From Buddleja alternifolia (lineage: Eukaryota > Streptophyta > Magnoliopsida > Lamiales > Scrophulariaceae), in the NCBI GenBank assembly GCA_019426215.1, contig CM033400.1:11888568-11952567 (forward strand): a DNA stretch of 64,000 nt. The letters run 5' to 3'. Numbering within the stretch: the stretch's first letter is position 1; every line of letters starts with the position of its first letter. Position numbers and translations under genes: made by a program. Shown here piece after piece: positions 36,616 through 47,478 of this stretch. Below the pieces are notes generated by a model that made no database searches, was not told the DNA's origin, and saw only the letters and a list, made by a program, of their open reading frames with translations.

Positions 36616-37983
36616 TCACAACTGTATTCTTTTATGGGTGAAATTTGTTAGTTATTCTTTTATGGGTGGAAATTATCAAAATCTTTGCTTTTGGGGCGCA
36701 AAATATAATTTTTGACATTGCAATTAACCCCAATAGTTACCATTTTGACAAAGCATTGGACAGGGGATGACATTTGATGAAAATATAGCAGTTTAAGGAC
36801 TATATTTGATGAGCGGTGTAATTGGGGGACTAAAGTCAAATTTGGCGTATCATTGGGGGACAAAAATGAAATTTTTCACTAAAAAAATACATGGAAACCC
36901 CGAAAAGGGGAAAAGCAACAAAAGATTGATTGATGAAAAGGTCAAAGAGAGAAGAGTGGAACAAGTGATCCTATTCCTGCCCTACCTGCCAAGTCGGAAA
37001 CCTTTAATTTTCACGTGGCAAAAGTAGGCCCTACTCGTGGCTTACACACTGGTAATTACACTAATGCCATATCAACTTGAGCTGAATTATACCTTGATCC
37101 GTCATTATTCTTATTATTATTGACAAGATTACGTGAAGTAAGAATTTTTTAATGTGCCCTGCCCCCTATTTATAAGCTTATTATTGATATAACTACGTGA
37201 TGTAAAAAAAATTCCCAATTTGACCCCTATTTATAAGAATTTTTAGTTTTTATTTAGGTTGTGTTGGATTAATATAAATTTCAACAAAAGAAAGATATAG
37301 GAAAAACTTATACGTGTTTCAAATTAGTGATGCACCTTTGTACTTTACTTTTTAAGACATTTTAATTTTCTTTACTTTTTCATACTGAATTTTTTTATCT
37401 AAGCATAGCATTAATAATTTGTACAACTATGTAGGACAATAAAATTACAATTTTAACTAAATTGCCAAATTTCTTGAGTGCATCTCATACTTTTTCTTTT
37501 TTTAATTATTGATAATATGGTTATCGTGTGAGAGTCAATGGATAACCCGACAAAACTACATTTGAATATTATATTTTGCTGGGCGAAAATATGAAGGGGA
37601 TCTTTTTCTTTGTTTTGGGTTCCAAAAGTGTTTTGAAACCGAAAGATTCAAAACTAATTCCTCGAGATACGATTCGACACAAGTAAATCAACAAATAAAC
37701 ATAACGTATTATCATTTGAAACATTGACAAATCATTTGCTCAATATTTTTCTCCTGAAAATAAAAGAATCAAACAAGAGCTCTTGGGTTTTCCCTAGCCA
37801 CAACAATAATAAATATATGCGTGATAATGAAAAAAATCCGCTAATAGAGCTAATGACAAAAATGCCCTTATAAAAACAGTTAATTACAGAGTTATCTGTG
37901 GATCTGCGTCTTTTTACGAGTCGTCTTTTTGCGTTGGAAAATCATACTTTAAAAGTACGAAAAATTCAGACTTTTATCCTAAT
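36616..37983. other. Intergenic, no gene seen
   Basis: AT-rich. Around 36640-36890 there are GGGGGACAAAAATGAAATTTTTCACT-like and TTTTGGGGCGC words of the kind found at ends of Mutator-like elements, but no convincing inverted pair or duplication was found. Confidence 0.5.
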
Positions 37984-38541
37984 TGATGTGGGTAGAAATT
38001 AGCTATTGGGCCAAGTTGACAAGTCCAAAACTTAATGGGCTAAAACCCATTAAAAAGGCGGATCTACATCCTTCTAGAAGACAGCCAACCCGAGCGAGCA
38101 TCCTTGGAAGACCAGTTGACCTGGATCGACAAGAGAGAATAATTCTATATAAGGCAAGACTGGAGACAAGGTCCAATTAAAATTAAAGACTTTCCATAGA
38201 AAGACGAGGAAATCAAGCTCAAGATATCTGATTAATTAGGTCTAATCTCTTGATTAGATCTAGCTTAATTAAGATGATCCCAAGTAAATGCAATTACCTA
38301 ACGTAATTATGGAATGATTTATCTACCATCTCAAGTCATATTCTCTACAACTTGTATAAATACACATCATAAAAATGACTAAAGAATACAACTTTTACAC
38401 TCGTAGACGTAAATCATATTTCGCGAATCACGTTATATCTTGTGCTGTGCTTTATATTATTACTTATATTGCATTATATACTCAACTATACCTGTATTAT
38501 TATATAAATTTATTTGGTGTGAATCCGCCAGAGACACATCA
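37984..38541 (+). repeat. Probable solo LTR (558 bp) with TGATGTG/CACATCA ends
   Basis: Runs from TGATGTGGGTAGAAATTAGC to GACACATCA. Near its 3' part it has a CTTGTATAAATACAC TATA-like box (about 38350) and CTCGTAGACGTAAAT followed by CACGTTATATCTTGTG, typical of R/U5 parts of plant LTRs. No primer site or internal region follows. Flanking bases (CTAAT and TCAAT) match only partly, so the duplication is unproven. Confidence 0.6.
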
Positions 38542-39007
38542 TCAATTAATAAATTTATTCTTTTGTAATGAAGTATTGTTTAATTGACCTTTAGTTATAG
38601 CCGTCAAAATTCCTAGTCCATCGGCAACTCTTAAGAATTTTGATCAACACTTTTTCACGGTTTCAATATTTATCCGTCACAGCTGTTAATTAGCTAAAAT
38701 GGAAGAGCTAGTAGAACTATAGAAAAGAACATTCTTCTTGAGATGGTACAGTTAAGATAGCCGCCAAAATGAGTTCGTTCCTGCCAATAGCTGTTTCTTT
38801 CCATCGGGAGCAATTTCCGATCCTTAATCAAACACACTTCGTGTGGGCAATGCATCAAATGACATGTTACAACATGCATGAGGCAACCTCAGATTCCAAG
38901 AAAGGACAACCACCAAGCATGGGATAATTTGTCATACATACATAGATAGAGACAAAAAAAATTGTGTCTAGCTATCTATATATGTTTTGTCAATATTTGC
39001 ATGCACA

Positions 39008-39015
39008 TATAATAT

Positions 39016-39047
<32 letters not shown>

Positions 39048-39080
39048 CACATATATATATATATATGTATGTATGTATGT
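39008..39080. repeat. TA/TATG microsatellite
   Basis: Long alternating TA runs broken by ACA and ending in GTATGTATGTATG; strongly self-complementary. Confidence 0.85.
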
Positions 39081-39095
39081 AATTTTACTTTGACA

Positions 39096-39203
39096 TTTGA
39101 ATTAAATTTTAGTAACAAATCTACGTCTACTATACAAGTAATTGATGTATTTGAATTAAATTTTAGTAACAAATCTACGTCTACTTTATAAGTAATTGAT
39201 GTA
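39096..39203 (+). repeat. 54-bp direct tandem duplication
   Basis: The unit starting TTTGAATTAAATTTTAGTAA is present twice (39096 and 39150) and nearly identical, about 0.7 kb upstream of the NAC start codon. Confidence 0.85.
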
Positions 39204-39736
39204 AACTTTAAGTACGGTAATTAATTAGTCAACACAAAGCAAATATGTGATATTTTTCATTATATCTATTCATATACACATTTATTGCACAATGAAACAA
39301 TTTAGGGAGAAAAAAGGTGAGGGAGCTGGAAAATTCTAGCCCAGACCCGGCTTGGTTGCACCCAAGTGTATTTCACAGGGAGAGTATATTATACTTGCCA
39401 TATAATTGGTAAGTTATTTTAAAAAACACACATGAATTTGACCGAGTCGGGAGCGGGTTAGAATCTCCCGAGGGAGCTTGAGAAGATTTAAAAAAAGCAA
39501 CATTTGATATGGAAAAAACTACTATATCCCTTAAAGATAAAGTGATAATTGGTGGTAGGGGGCGGCGGCCTCCCCTCATTTGCATATTTTTTTAATTTAT
39601 TATTTTAGCTTCTCAACTCTTTTTCTTCTCTTATCAAAACCCCCCCTTCAAGCCCCACAATTCTTAAACGTCCTCCTTTTCTTCAATTGGTGTGCTTCAT
39701 TTGATTCATTTTCTTCCTTTGGAACTTCTTGTTAAG

Positions 39737-39862
39737 GTCTCTCTCTCTCTCTCTCTCTAAAATTACTTGTTCAATTCTCAGCATTAATTACTTGTAATCT
39801 TTCATGCCTGAAATTAATAATATTTCTTTTTTAATAACTAATTCTTGGTTATGGATGTGCAG
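39737..39862 (+). other. Probable 5' UTR intron of the NAC gene
   Basis: GTCTCTCT at 39737 and TGTGCAG ending at 39862 fit donor and acceptor sites in the leader. The intron would start with a CT microsatellite (39738-39759). Inferred from splice signals only. Confidence 0.4.
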
Positions 39863-39909
39863 TTGTATTAATCACAAGAAGTTTCAAAGGTAAGAGATTA
39901 TAGAATTAT

Positions 39910-42900
39910 ATGGCACCAGTTTCATTGCCTCCAGGGTTCCGTTTTCACCCTACCGATGAAGAGCTTGTTGCGTATTACCTAAAGAGAAAGATCAACGGCC
40001 GAAAAATCGACCTTGAAGTCATTCCAGAAGTTGATCTCTACAAGTGTGAGCCGTGGGACTTGCCAGGTACATATACATTAATTATTACACATTTTTACTT
40101 ACTCATGGCATTAATGTTCATATATATATCTTGAAATTTTATGATTGGCTGTAAAAGTGAAGTGAGTAGAAGAAAACACAAAAATTTAGTGGTTCGGCTA
40201 TTTGACCTATATCCACGAAACAATGCCCCTTTCATTCTCTCTTAATATGGCTTTACAATGTCCACCTATTTATACAGGTGAATTACAAATGTGGAGAAAT
40301 AATAGACGGAGGAAATCACTCCAAAATCGAATCATTTAAAATCATAAAATCACAATTATAAATCACAGAGATATTGTTGTATCTTCCAATTATATCAAAG
40401 AATCTAGTCTTGATTTCTAACAATCTATACACCATGCATACCTTCAATTTAGTTATAAAAACAACAACAATTAAAATCATAATAACATCATATACTTGGA
40501 TTATATATATACATATACATATATATACACTTATTTATACTTTGATTCTATATAGTGAAGGGTAAAGAATACAAGAAGTTTGCCCTGTTAGCTAAGCGAT
40601 TAAAACATTTGAGCAGAAGTTAAGTGACAACGAAGAAAGGTATAACAAATGAAACCCTATTTTTTTCAGAGAGAAACCCTATTGAAATTATAAAAAAAAA
40701 AAAAATTAAAGAAAGAAATGTAAAACCCTATTGTTACTCATTTGATATCATATTTTTTAAACCAGTAGAAGTATATATATGACCAAAATTTCACGATGAT
40801 AACCTATTTGACACTCTACATACATATAAATGCTTTTAAGTTTCAATATATCTTGCAAATTAAATATCAATAAAAACAATGAGTTTTATTGCTTCCAACA
40901 TCTTCTCCATGGAACATTCTAAGATGGACCGTGTGTATTGGAACCGGTTCATCTATCACCGTTGGATGCAGATGATTTAAATGTTTTTTTTATCATCTTA
41001 ACCTGTACCTGACGGTGTTTGACAGTTCGGCTCCTTTGAACCCATGGTGTGTCTTAGAATTTAGAATCACCCTCTTCTCTATATACAAAAAATTCTAGCC
41101 GACCCGATTCCACGTGGACAAGGCCATTCCTGAAAAGGAAGTTGCTTCTTGGTGTATCTTTTAATTAAGTATAATTGATTAATTTATTCTAGGTTTTACA
41201 CTGTAGGTCAAAAAGCAAAAGAAAAGAACATTATTCATAGCAGAAGCCACCTTTGTTTTCCAAGGAACGACGTGGATCCCACTTTTCTCCTTTTCCCGCT
41301 ATAGCTATCCTTCACTTCATTTAGGAGACAAACACATGAAAAAATGTACAATCGAACTATTCACTTCTCTCTTCAAAAGAAATGCATGTTCTTCTGATCT
41401 TACACATACATACATACACTATATATATATATATATAGTGTCTGTGTGTGTGTGAGAGTTTGTATCTATCAACGGAATGATTTACAATCTTTTTCAGGAC
41501 TTGTGCAAAATGAAGGCTAAATAGTTCTATATATCATTAGTAAAGCAATAGGAAAATACGAAAGAGACATAGGGATCAAGGCGAAGACCTCATATATTTA
41601 CTGGAAAAATTGCATTGACCTCCCCTGAACTATAAGTATTTAGCATCCACACTCTCTCACGTTTGATATATTGGCAAGGACATCCCCTTCTTCAATTTTT
41701 TTCTAAACTTCAGAAGTTGAAAAGTATTATACCCTTCACATTTTAGCTAAAAATGTTTAATTGGATGAAAAATTATCAAAATATTATCAAATTACTTTGT
41801 AATAAAATATTTAAAACGAATTACTTTTATAAAATATCCCTGATATCCCCAAACCTTAAATTATATATTTATAAAGAATCTTTCCTAATTTCGTAAATAG
41901 TTTATCATAGACAAATATTTCTGTTTTAATTGTGTTATTTTTATTTGTTACATCATTTTTTATTTCTATCGTTATATTGAATCAATTTGTCAAGTGCTTT
42001 TTTAAATTGTATTTAGTATAATTTCATATTTGGAATTGAGAATTTATGCTGATTATTGGATTTTTCTTCTCATTCAGTTAAGTGAAATTCATATATATAT
42101 ATATATATATATAGGTTTGCTACTTGTTTAGTTATAATTTTTCATTAATTTGTAGTTTATTTTATACAATATTCATAAGTTCATTTTTCATTGTACGTTG
42201 TTTAAATCTCAACTTAAGAATAAAATATCCGAAGTTTTTTTAATTAATTTATGGTTTAAGAGTTTTAGAAATGTATCTCTATTTTTTTTTACTTTTGATA
42301 TTATATTTTGTATTTTATTACAATGTCATTTAATGATACTTTGTAAAAGAAAAAAATCAACAAATTATGAAATCTAATTCAAATTTTTAGCTCTATTAAT
42401 AAAGGGCATTTTAGTCTTTAATTTATAAATTTAATTGAAAAATTGAAGGAAGGGAGGTCTATGCCAATATTTCATATGTGAGGGGTGTGGATGCCGATTG
42501 TTCATAGTTCAAGGGAGGTTGATGCAATTATCCCTATATTTACTTTAGGAAAATGTCTAGTAACTATAAGTATTTTATTACATTTATAATTTTCTTTACT
42601 TATATAACAAAAAGGCAACAGTATTTATGACTTTGTTTTTATATTGACTATTATTAATTCCTCAAGTATATATGCTATATATATATATATGCAGGAAAGT
42701 CATTATTGCCAAGCAAAGATCTTGAATGGTACTTCTTTAGCCCTCGAGATCGTAAATACCCGAATGGGTCGAGAACAAATAGGGCAACAAGGGCTGGTTA
42801 TTGGAAGGCCACTGGAAAGGACAGAAAGGTAAATTCAAAAATGAGGGCAGTTGGCATGAAGAAAACCCTAGTTTACTACAGAGGGCGAGCGCCTCATGGA

Positions 42901-45900
42901 GCTCGATCTGATTGGGTTATGCATGAATATCGTTTAGATGAGCGAGAATGCGAAATTCCATCGGGCTTGCAGGTCCAACTTCGATCTTTTCTTCTCTTTA
43001 CGCTATGTTTGATTTAAGGAAATTTATAGATAAAGGAAAAAAAAAACTTAAAAAAAAACATTTTTCATTGTTTGATTACTAGATAAATGAAAAGGAAAAG
43101 AAAATATAAGAAAAAATACAATGCTAATTTGAGACAATACCTTTTCCGAGGAATACAGAGGAAAACGAAGAACTTTTCTCACTCCATACATTCAACTCTT
43201 ATCATTCTGATCAATGTGATTTATTATGTTTTAGGGCTAACTAAGAAATGCCTCCTAAACTATTCTACTGTTGCATAGACCCCTTTTAAACTTTAAAAGG
43301 TACCAAAATAGTCTCTCATAAAAAATTCTTGAGTTATGCCAAATGTTCCATCCAAAAACAACTTTACAATATTAAAGCACTAATTGAACTTACTTGGTTA
43401 TTCTTTTTTTATTGAACTTGAAAGATTTGTAAGAAATTGCAAATCTTATAGACTTCATTCAAGATTTAAATAGGATCTATTAATTGATAAATTTAAATCA
43501 CTTATAGTTGACTAATTGAGTACGATACAATTAAAAATACAAGTCTTATAAGTTTAAATCTACAATTTGTTAATTAATAATTTGTTAATTTTATTAATTT
43601 AAATTAAAGACTTTATTAATTTATAAGTTATAAATGTACAAATAACAAGATTTAAATAATTTTTTAGTTGATAAGATTTAACTTTAAAAAAATAGATAAA
43701 TAATAAAATTAATGATTCTCCATAATTTGTTAATTAACACATTACAAGATTTAAATATTTGTTAATTTTTGAAAACTTAGACAATTTCATTAAAAAAAAA
43801 AAAGAATCATTGGGTAAGTCAATATAGTGCTTAAATATTGTAAGGTTGTCTTTGGATTGGAGAATTTTCATAAGTCATGAATTTTCATGAGGGACCATTT
43901 TGGTACGTTTTAAAGTTTAGGGGGTATTTGTGACAATAGGGGGAAAATTGCATTTTTCATACATGGGGCGTGCTCGCCATTTTCATACAATAAAGGGGAC
44001 AAATTTAATTTTCATATAGGAAAAATTGAATTTTGACAATTTTGGTACAAATTATGCTGGAAAATCCTAAATTCGCCGGAAAATCGCACGTGCAAGCACG
44101 TGACTCATCAATTTGGAGATTTTTGCTCGATTTGGGGATTCTGCTGATATCACTATTAAAATGGTGACATCATTAAGCATTTATTCAATACATAAAATGC
44201 CCTAAATTACAAAATTACCCCCAATCCCCATTTCTGACACTGAAATTGATACCCCACCACACAGCTCAATCCATCAAACCCTTATCCTTCACCAACGGTG
44301 CATTCAAGCACAACCACCACCTCCCACCACCGCCAACAGCGGCGGCGGTCACATACAAAGAATGCATGAAGAACCACGGTCACATACTTGGTGTAGAGAT
44401 GGAACTAGGATTTGGGGTGAGGGGAGGGGAGGGGGGGGGGGGGGGGACAACTACAAAAAAGAGGGTCAAACCTTGGTATTTTTGGATTTTGGGAGGGCGG
44501 GGGAGAGGGGGGGTGGGTGGGTGGGTGGGTTTAATTTTGTAATTTGGGGGTATTTTATTTAATGAATAAATGCTTAATGATGCCACCATTTTAATAGTGA
44601 TGTTAGTAAAATCCCCAAATTGACGAGTCATGTGTGCTGCACGTGTGATTTTTCGATCAATTTAGGAATTTCTGGCGTAATTTGTTCCAATATTGCCAAA
44701 ATCCAACCTTTCCTATATAAAAATTGAATTTGTCCCCTTTATCGTATTAAAAAGGAGAGCAGGCCCCTTTCATGTATGAAAAATGCAATTTTCCCGTGAC
44801 AATAGGTATAGTTCAAGGGGGCATTTTGTATTTAGCCCTATTTTTTAATGACATTTGCAAAATTATTTTTTAGGAAATATTTGAAATCAATCAATAGTTT
44901 AGTTCCATAGACATCACTTCTTTCTTTTTGTCATATTCTCAGTGTTTTCCATAAGATATCTCTTACAACCAAACAACCTTTAAGAATTTGGATTTCTTTG
45001 ATTTTCTTTTCGGTTCCTTACCATTTTCTTTTCCTCACAAAAATTCTTGAACCAAATATAGTGTTATTAATATTGATCAATAGCTAGTAAATCTCCAATA
45101 TCGTTACAACAAAATATAAAAATATTAGTGACGAAATGTTGAGTGATAATATTAAAAATGATCACTAATTATATAGTAGATAATAATTTTTCACATAAAA
45201 ATCATATAGTTAATTTTGCAACCATTTTCTTGATATTTTTTTCTCACTAATAAATATAAATGTTCTCTAAAAATAAAAAAAACAGGATGCTTACGCGCTT
45301 TGCCGTATATTCAAAAAGAGTTTGAACATCCCAAAAATTGGAGACCATTATGTTACTTCAGCAAGTGATCATCGCTCCCCCGGAGTAGATATATATTCTG
45401 AAGGAAAATACGAAGAGGCTGATAATTCTGACCATCCGATGCAGTTTGCCTCATCCTCATCTAACGCCATAAACGTAATTGGCTCTTCAAATGATGCAAG
45501 ATGGACACAATACTTATCGGAAGAGGCATTTAGCTTCGCCAATCCATACTCCAATTGTGCCCCCATATCATATCCACCATCAAAGGTAAAATAATTTTAC
45601 CACCTCCTTCGAGTTTATGTAGTGCAAGGCACATTCTTTTTTAGCTGGTCTTGAAACCATAATATCTCCCAAGAAAAAGAAAATGAAATGGTGCGGGCCA
45701 TAGTAATCCAACAGTTAATATGTTTCGGGCAATAGGAAGTTGTAATAGAAGATCCTATTTGTATTAAAAGTCAAACTTTTTATTGAACGAGAAAGATAAC
45801 ATAAGAATGGTTTTATTAGTACTTAATTTCATTAATTACTTTTTATGGGTTCAATTTTCTTATTATAATTATATCTTTTTCCAGGTTGACATAGCAATAG

Positions 45901-47197
45901 AATGTGCAAGATTACAACATCGATTTTCCGTACCTCCAGTAGAGGTCCAAGATTTATCGCAGACTGCATTCGTAAATGATCCTAGGATGTCATATTCAAA
46001 TGTTTTCCGTGATAATTCCAATCCCCCAGACATTTTAGAAGAAATCCTTTCAGTTGCTCAAGCTTCTCAGGATCTTCAAAATCAAGACACATGGGGTGGA
46101 ATTTATGCTCAGGTCGACGATTTCTCATTTTTTCTTGATAGTACTAGCCAAGCAGATGATCATATCAGTTCCCCCAAATATATGGACAACTTAAAAGAAG
46201 AACAAAGTCACAGGACCATTGAAATTTCAGAGAATGATGAACTATTCACAGTTGGGGGAATGGTTGAGAATTTGAGATGGGTTGGAATGCCAAACAAGGA
46301 ACTTGGAAAGGTAATTTGAATAATGCTTAGTCAATTATAGAAATTATTTCATTTTGTCAAATTACTCTCAAGAAGTTTCGAGGGAGATATTCACAACTTT
46401 TTATATAGTGGGATCCATATCGTGTCCACCATACACAGACAAGTGTGATTGTCCATAGTATATAAGATGAACGATTTAAAAATGTTATAGTTTTCTCTTG
46501 ACAGGCTTTTTCAGATGACTTTAAGACAGTTCCAGTGGAAAATATTTCTAATTTTCAAGGAGAAGAATATCATGATTTTCAAGGTTTGTCTCACTTTAAA
46601 TTCATTCCGTTCAATATTTTCTTCTTAGCCTTGCTAACAAGCATGAAATTCTTGAATGCAGGAGAAACTAGCAACCAAATCTTGAATGCATTCACAAACA
46701 CAAGGGAAAATGATCATACTTCTGGACTAGTAAACGCGGATGCCAGTGACAACTTCTGGGACAATGGAGACATCGACGATTTCTCAAGCACTGCAAACTT
46801 TGAAGTATACGAAAAAGTCAAAATCAAACATGGATTGCTCGTTTCAACTCGACAGGCCCCCAAAACTTTATACCACAAAGTGGTGCCATCAAAGGTTGTT
46901 CAAGTCCATCTAAACCCCATGATTATTCATCAATTTCCATTAGCAAAGTTGGATTCTTCAAAAACTATACATAAGGACATGAGTTTATCCGAAAAATTTG
47001 GAATGTTTTCTAGAAATATGGTACAAACCATGAGCTTCAAGATCATGAAATCCCAAGGTTGGTTAACGAATATTAAGGAAAATAAAAGTTCAAAAGATGT
47101 TGAAGGAGGGAAATTGTGTGGTGAGGTGAACAATATGAGGCCTTACATCACCTTTGTTTTGGCTTTATGTGCCATTTGGGTACAAATTGTGACATGA
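39910..47197 (+). CDS. NAC-domain transcription factor with C-terminal membrane segment
   Basis: Six coding exons with GT/AG introns: 39910-40066, 42695-42972, 45286-45585, 45885-46310, 46505-46583 and 46662-47197, giving 591 codons without a stop. Residues 6-156 form the NAC DNA-binding and dimerisation domain: [83 protein letters not shown] and [12 protein letters not shown]. These words resemble Arabidopsis NAC045/NAC086/NAC028 most closely (from memory). The long acidic C-terminal half carries [14 protein letters not shown], conserved in this clade and likely in the activation region. The last 20 residues ([20 protein letters not shown]) form a hydrophobic tail after a Lys/Ser-rich stretch, as in membrane-tethered NAC factors released by proteolysis; this is inferred. 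Introns 1 and 2 are swollen by transposons. The frame looks intact. Confidence 0.9.
40142..40422 (-). repeat. Small Copia-type solo LTR in NAC intron 1
   Basis: On the minus strand it runs TGTTAGAAATCAAGACTAG to CTTTTACAGCCAATCA, with a CTGTATAAATAGGTGG TATA-like box and the GCCGAACCACTAAATTTTTG block common at the U5 of small plant Copia LTRs. No clear target duplication, so the edges are tentative. Confidence 0.55.
41593..41602. other. Target-site duplication of the intron 1 MULE, left
   Basis: TATATTTACT, repeated exactly at 42535-42544. Ten bases is within the 8-11 bp range of Mutator-like elements. Confidence 0.85.
41603..42534. mobile_element. Non-autonomous Mutator-like element in NAC intron 1
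   Basis: 932 bp with long terminal inverted repeats: the left end GGAAAAATTGCATTGACCTC matches the inverted right end GGGATAATTGCATCAACCTC, and similarity continues for about 100 bp (CATCCACAC, ATATTGGCA, CTTCAATTTTT). Perfect 10-bp duplications flank it. The interior is AT-rich with no gene fragment recognised. Confidence 0.88.
44225..44405 (+). pseudogene. Captured ZF-HD (ZHD-type) gene fragment
   Basis: The frame from 44246 reads [20 protein letters not shown], then [20 protein letters not shown]. This matches the region leading into the zinc-finger dimerisation domain of ZF-HD proteins, where YKECLKNHAA and GGHALDGCGEF are the family words; only the first half (YKEC.KNH) is present before similarity ends. 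A neighbouring frame contains DTEIDTPP, also typical of this family, indicating a frameshift. Homeodomain absent. It lies in the same orientation as the NAC gene and within its intron, so it would be transcribed in the pre-mRNA but spliced out. Confidence 0.75.
44413..44530 (+). repeat. G-rich tracts within the Pack-MULE
   Basis: A run of G blocks (44413-44446), including about 17 consecutive G, and a second block ending in GTGGGTGGGTGGGTGGGT (44491-44530). Both fit G-quadruplex spacing rules on the coding-sense strand of the NAC intron. Confidence 0.8.
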
Positions 47198-47478
47198 CTT
47201 GTATAATTTATAGAATCACTATGATAATTGTACGGGTAGATCAATTAGCCCAAATAATTTTTATTTTTTTTGATTTAGTTGGATATAATCAAATTAAGTT
47301 ATCCATCTTTGTGTACCTTAATTTTATGTAAGCTGAGATACTTTGAATCCATTATACTTGTAAAATTTATAGCAAGCTCTCCTATCAGGAGATTAATTCA
47401 TATATATATATATATTAACATTTTATGTGATATTAATATTTTTGTGCAACACTAGTTCATTTCTGAAGTAATTTGTGG
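47198..47478. other. 3' flank of the NAC gene
   Basis: AT-rich sequence with a TA run near 47400-47415; likely 3' UTR and spacer before the truncated Copia F. No polyadenylation site can be fixed. Confidence 0.4.

Larger units (their letters stand above)
38542..39700. other. Upstream region of the NAC gene
   Basis: No gene seen. Contains an AT dinucleotide tract and a 54-bp direct duplication, listed separately. AT-rich with pyrimidine-rich sequence from about 39600 onward, as expected near a plant promoter and 5' UTR. No single convincing TATA box can be chosen. Confidence 0.5.
43940..44796 (+). mobile_element. Pack-MULE carrying a zinc-finger-homeodomain gene fragment
   Basis: 857 bp flanked by perfect 9-bp duplications TGACAATAG (43931-43939 and 44797-44805). 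Terminal inverted repeats of about 250-300 bp start GGGGAAAATTGCATTTTTC on the left and CGGGAAAATTGCATTTTTC inverted on the right, and extend through the CCCCAAATTGA-like and ATTAAGCATTTATTCA-like blocks. The central 44225-44520 is not part of the repeats and contains the captured gene piece. Confidence 0.9.
43234..44838. mobile_element. Outer Mutator-like element in NAC intron 2
   Basis: Terminal inverted repeats of about 180 bp: the left end starts GGGCTAACTAAGAAATGCC, the inverted right end GGGCTAAATACAAAATGCC, then shared words such as AAACTTTAAAA and GTACCAAAAT. Flanks are TATGTTTTA (43225-43233) and TATTTTTTA (44839-44847), eight of nine identical. Its right inverted repeat is split by the Pack-MULE at 43940-44796. 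Confidence 0.82.

Noticed and set aside
36640..36890. Possible further Mutator-like element
   Set aside because: MULE-tip-like words are present but the two sides do not align as inverted repeats and no 8-11 bp duplication was found.
38694..38879. Short minus-strand open frame upstream of the NAC gene
   Set aside because: 60 codons, no motif, no supporting context.
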